This document shows, piece after piece, positions 63,963-64,000 of a stretch of 64,000 nucleotides of DNA. The stretch is from Glandiceps talaboti (taxonomy: Eukaryota > Hemichordata > Enteropneusta > Spengelidae). Numbering within the stretch: the first letter of the stretch is position 1; each line of letters opens with the position of its first letter. Location: the NCBI RefSeq assembly GCF_964340395.1, contig NC_135549.1, positions 28,258,595-28,322,594 on the forward strand, in the 5' to 3' direction. Made by a program: the position numbers and the translations under genes. The notes below the pieces were generated by a model. The model searched no databases, was not told the DNA's origin, and saw only the letters and a list, made by a program, of their open reading frames with translations.

Positions 63963-64000
63963 GTAAGTTAAGTTTTCCCATACTGTAAGAATCTATGTAT

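Overview
This is animal (metazoan) nuclear DNA. It has long introns with GT/AG boundaries, two solute-carrier gene families, Penelope-like, LINE, SINE, MITE and foldback repeats, and very many microsatellites. It looks like a repeat-rich marine invertebrate. The species cannot be named from the sequence; an invertebrate deuterostome or a lophotrochozoan would both fit. There are no prokaryotic features, CRISPR arrays, rRNA or clear tRNA genes.

Region 1 (about 2.2-26 kb, minus strand) is a tandem cluster of SLC16 (monocarboxylate-transporter-like) genes. Each gene model has four coding exons and all three junctions are in phase 1. Gene A (3158-7749) and gene C (21466-25942) both give 479 residues. 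Gene B (14879-18075) is a close duplicate of A. Its last exon has an in-frame TGA that removes about 25 C-terminal residues. A and B lie in two copies of a segmental duplication (about 2.2-13.2 kb and 14.0-20.95 kb). Each copy also carries a decayed piece of the last exon of a C-type gene, so the 3' end of C exists three times. Copy 1 holds several younger insertions whose empty sites are visible in copy 2: a nested foldback, a 1.85 kb repeat block in intron 2 of A, and a LINE. It also carries a long-arm foldback enclosing a PIF1 helicase relic.

Region 2 (about 26-34.7 kb) is intergenic, with a tRNA-type SINE, a MITE, decayed repeats and no convincing gene.

Region 3 (34.7 kb to the window end, plus strand) is an SLC6 (Na+/Cl- dependent neurotransmitter/amino-acid transporter) gene. 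There are three separate first coding exons at 34753, 42603 and 49036. Each encodes its own acidic N-terminal tail plus an almost identical TM1, and each ends at the same splice phase. One shared set of downstream exons starts at 60638 and runs off the window end after TM6. The DNA of the three TM1 segments differs at about half the codons, almost all synonymously, so all three appear old and under selection. This is the most interesting arrangement in the window.

The left edge (1-1600) is a broken Penelope-like retroelement. Exon models come from reading splice sites and frame by eye. Untranslated exons, promoters and expression cannot be seen.
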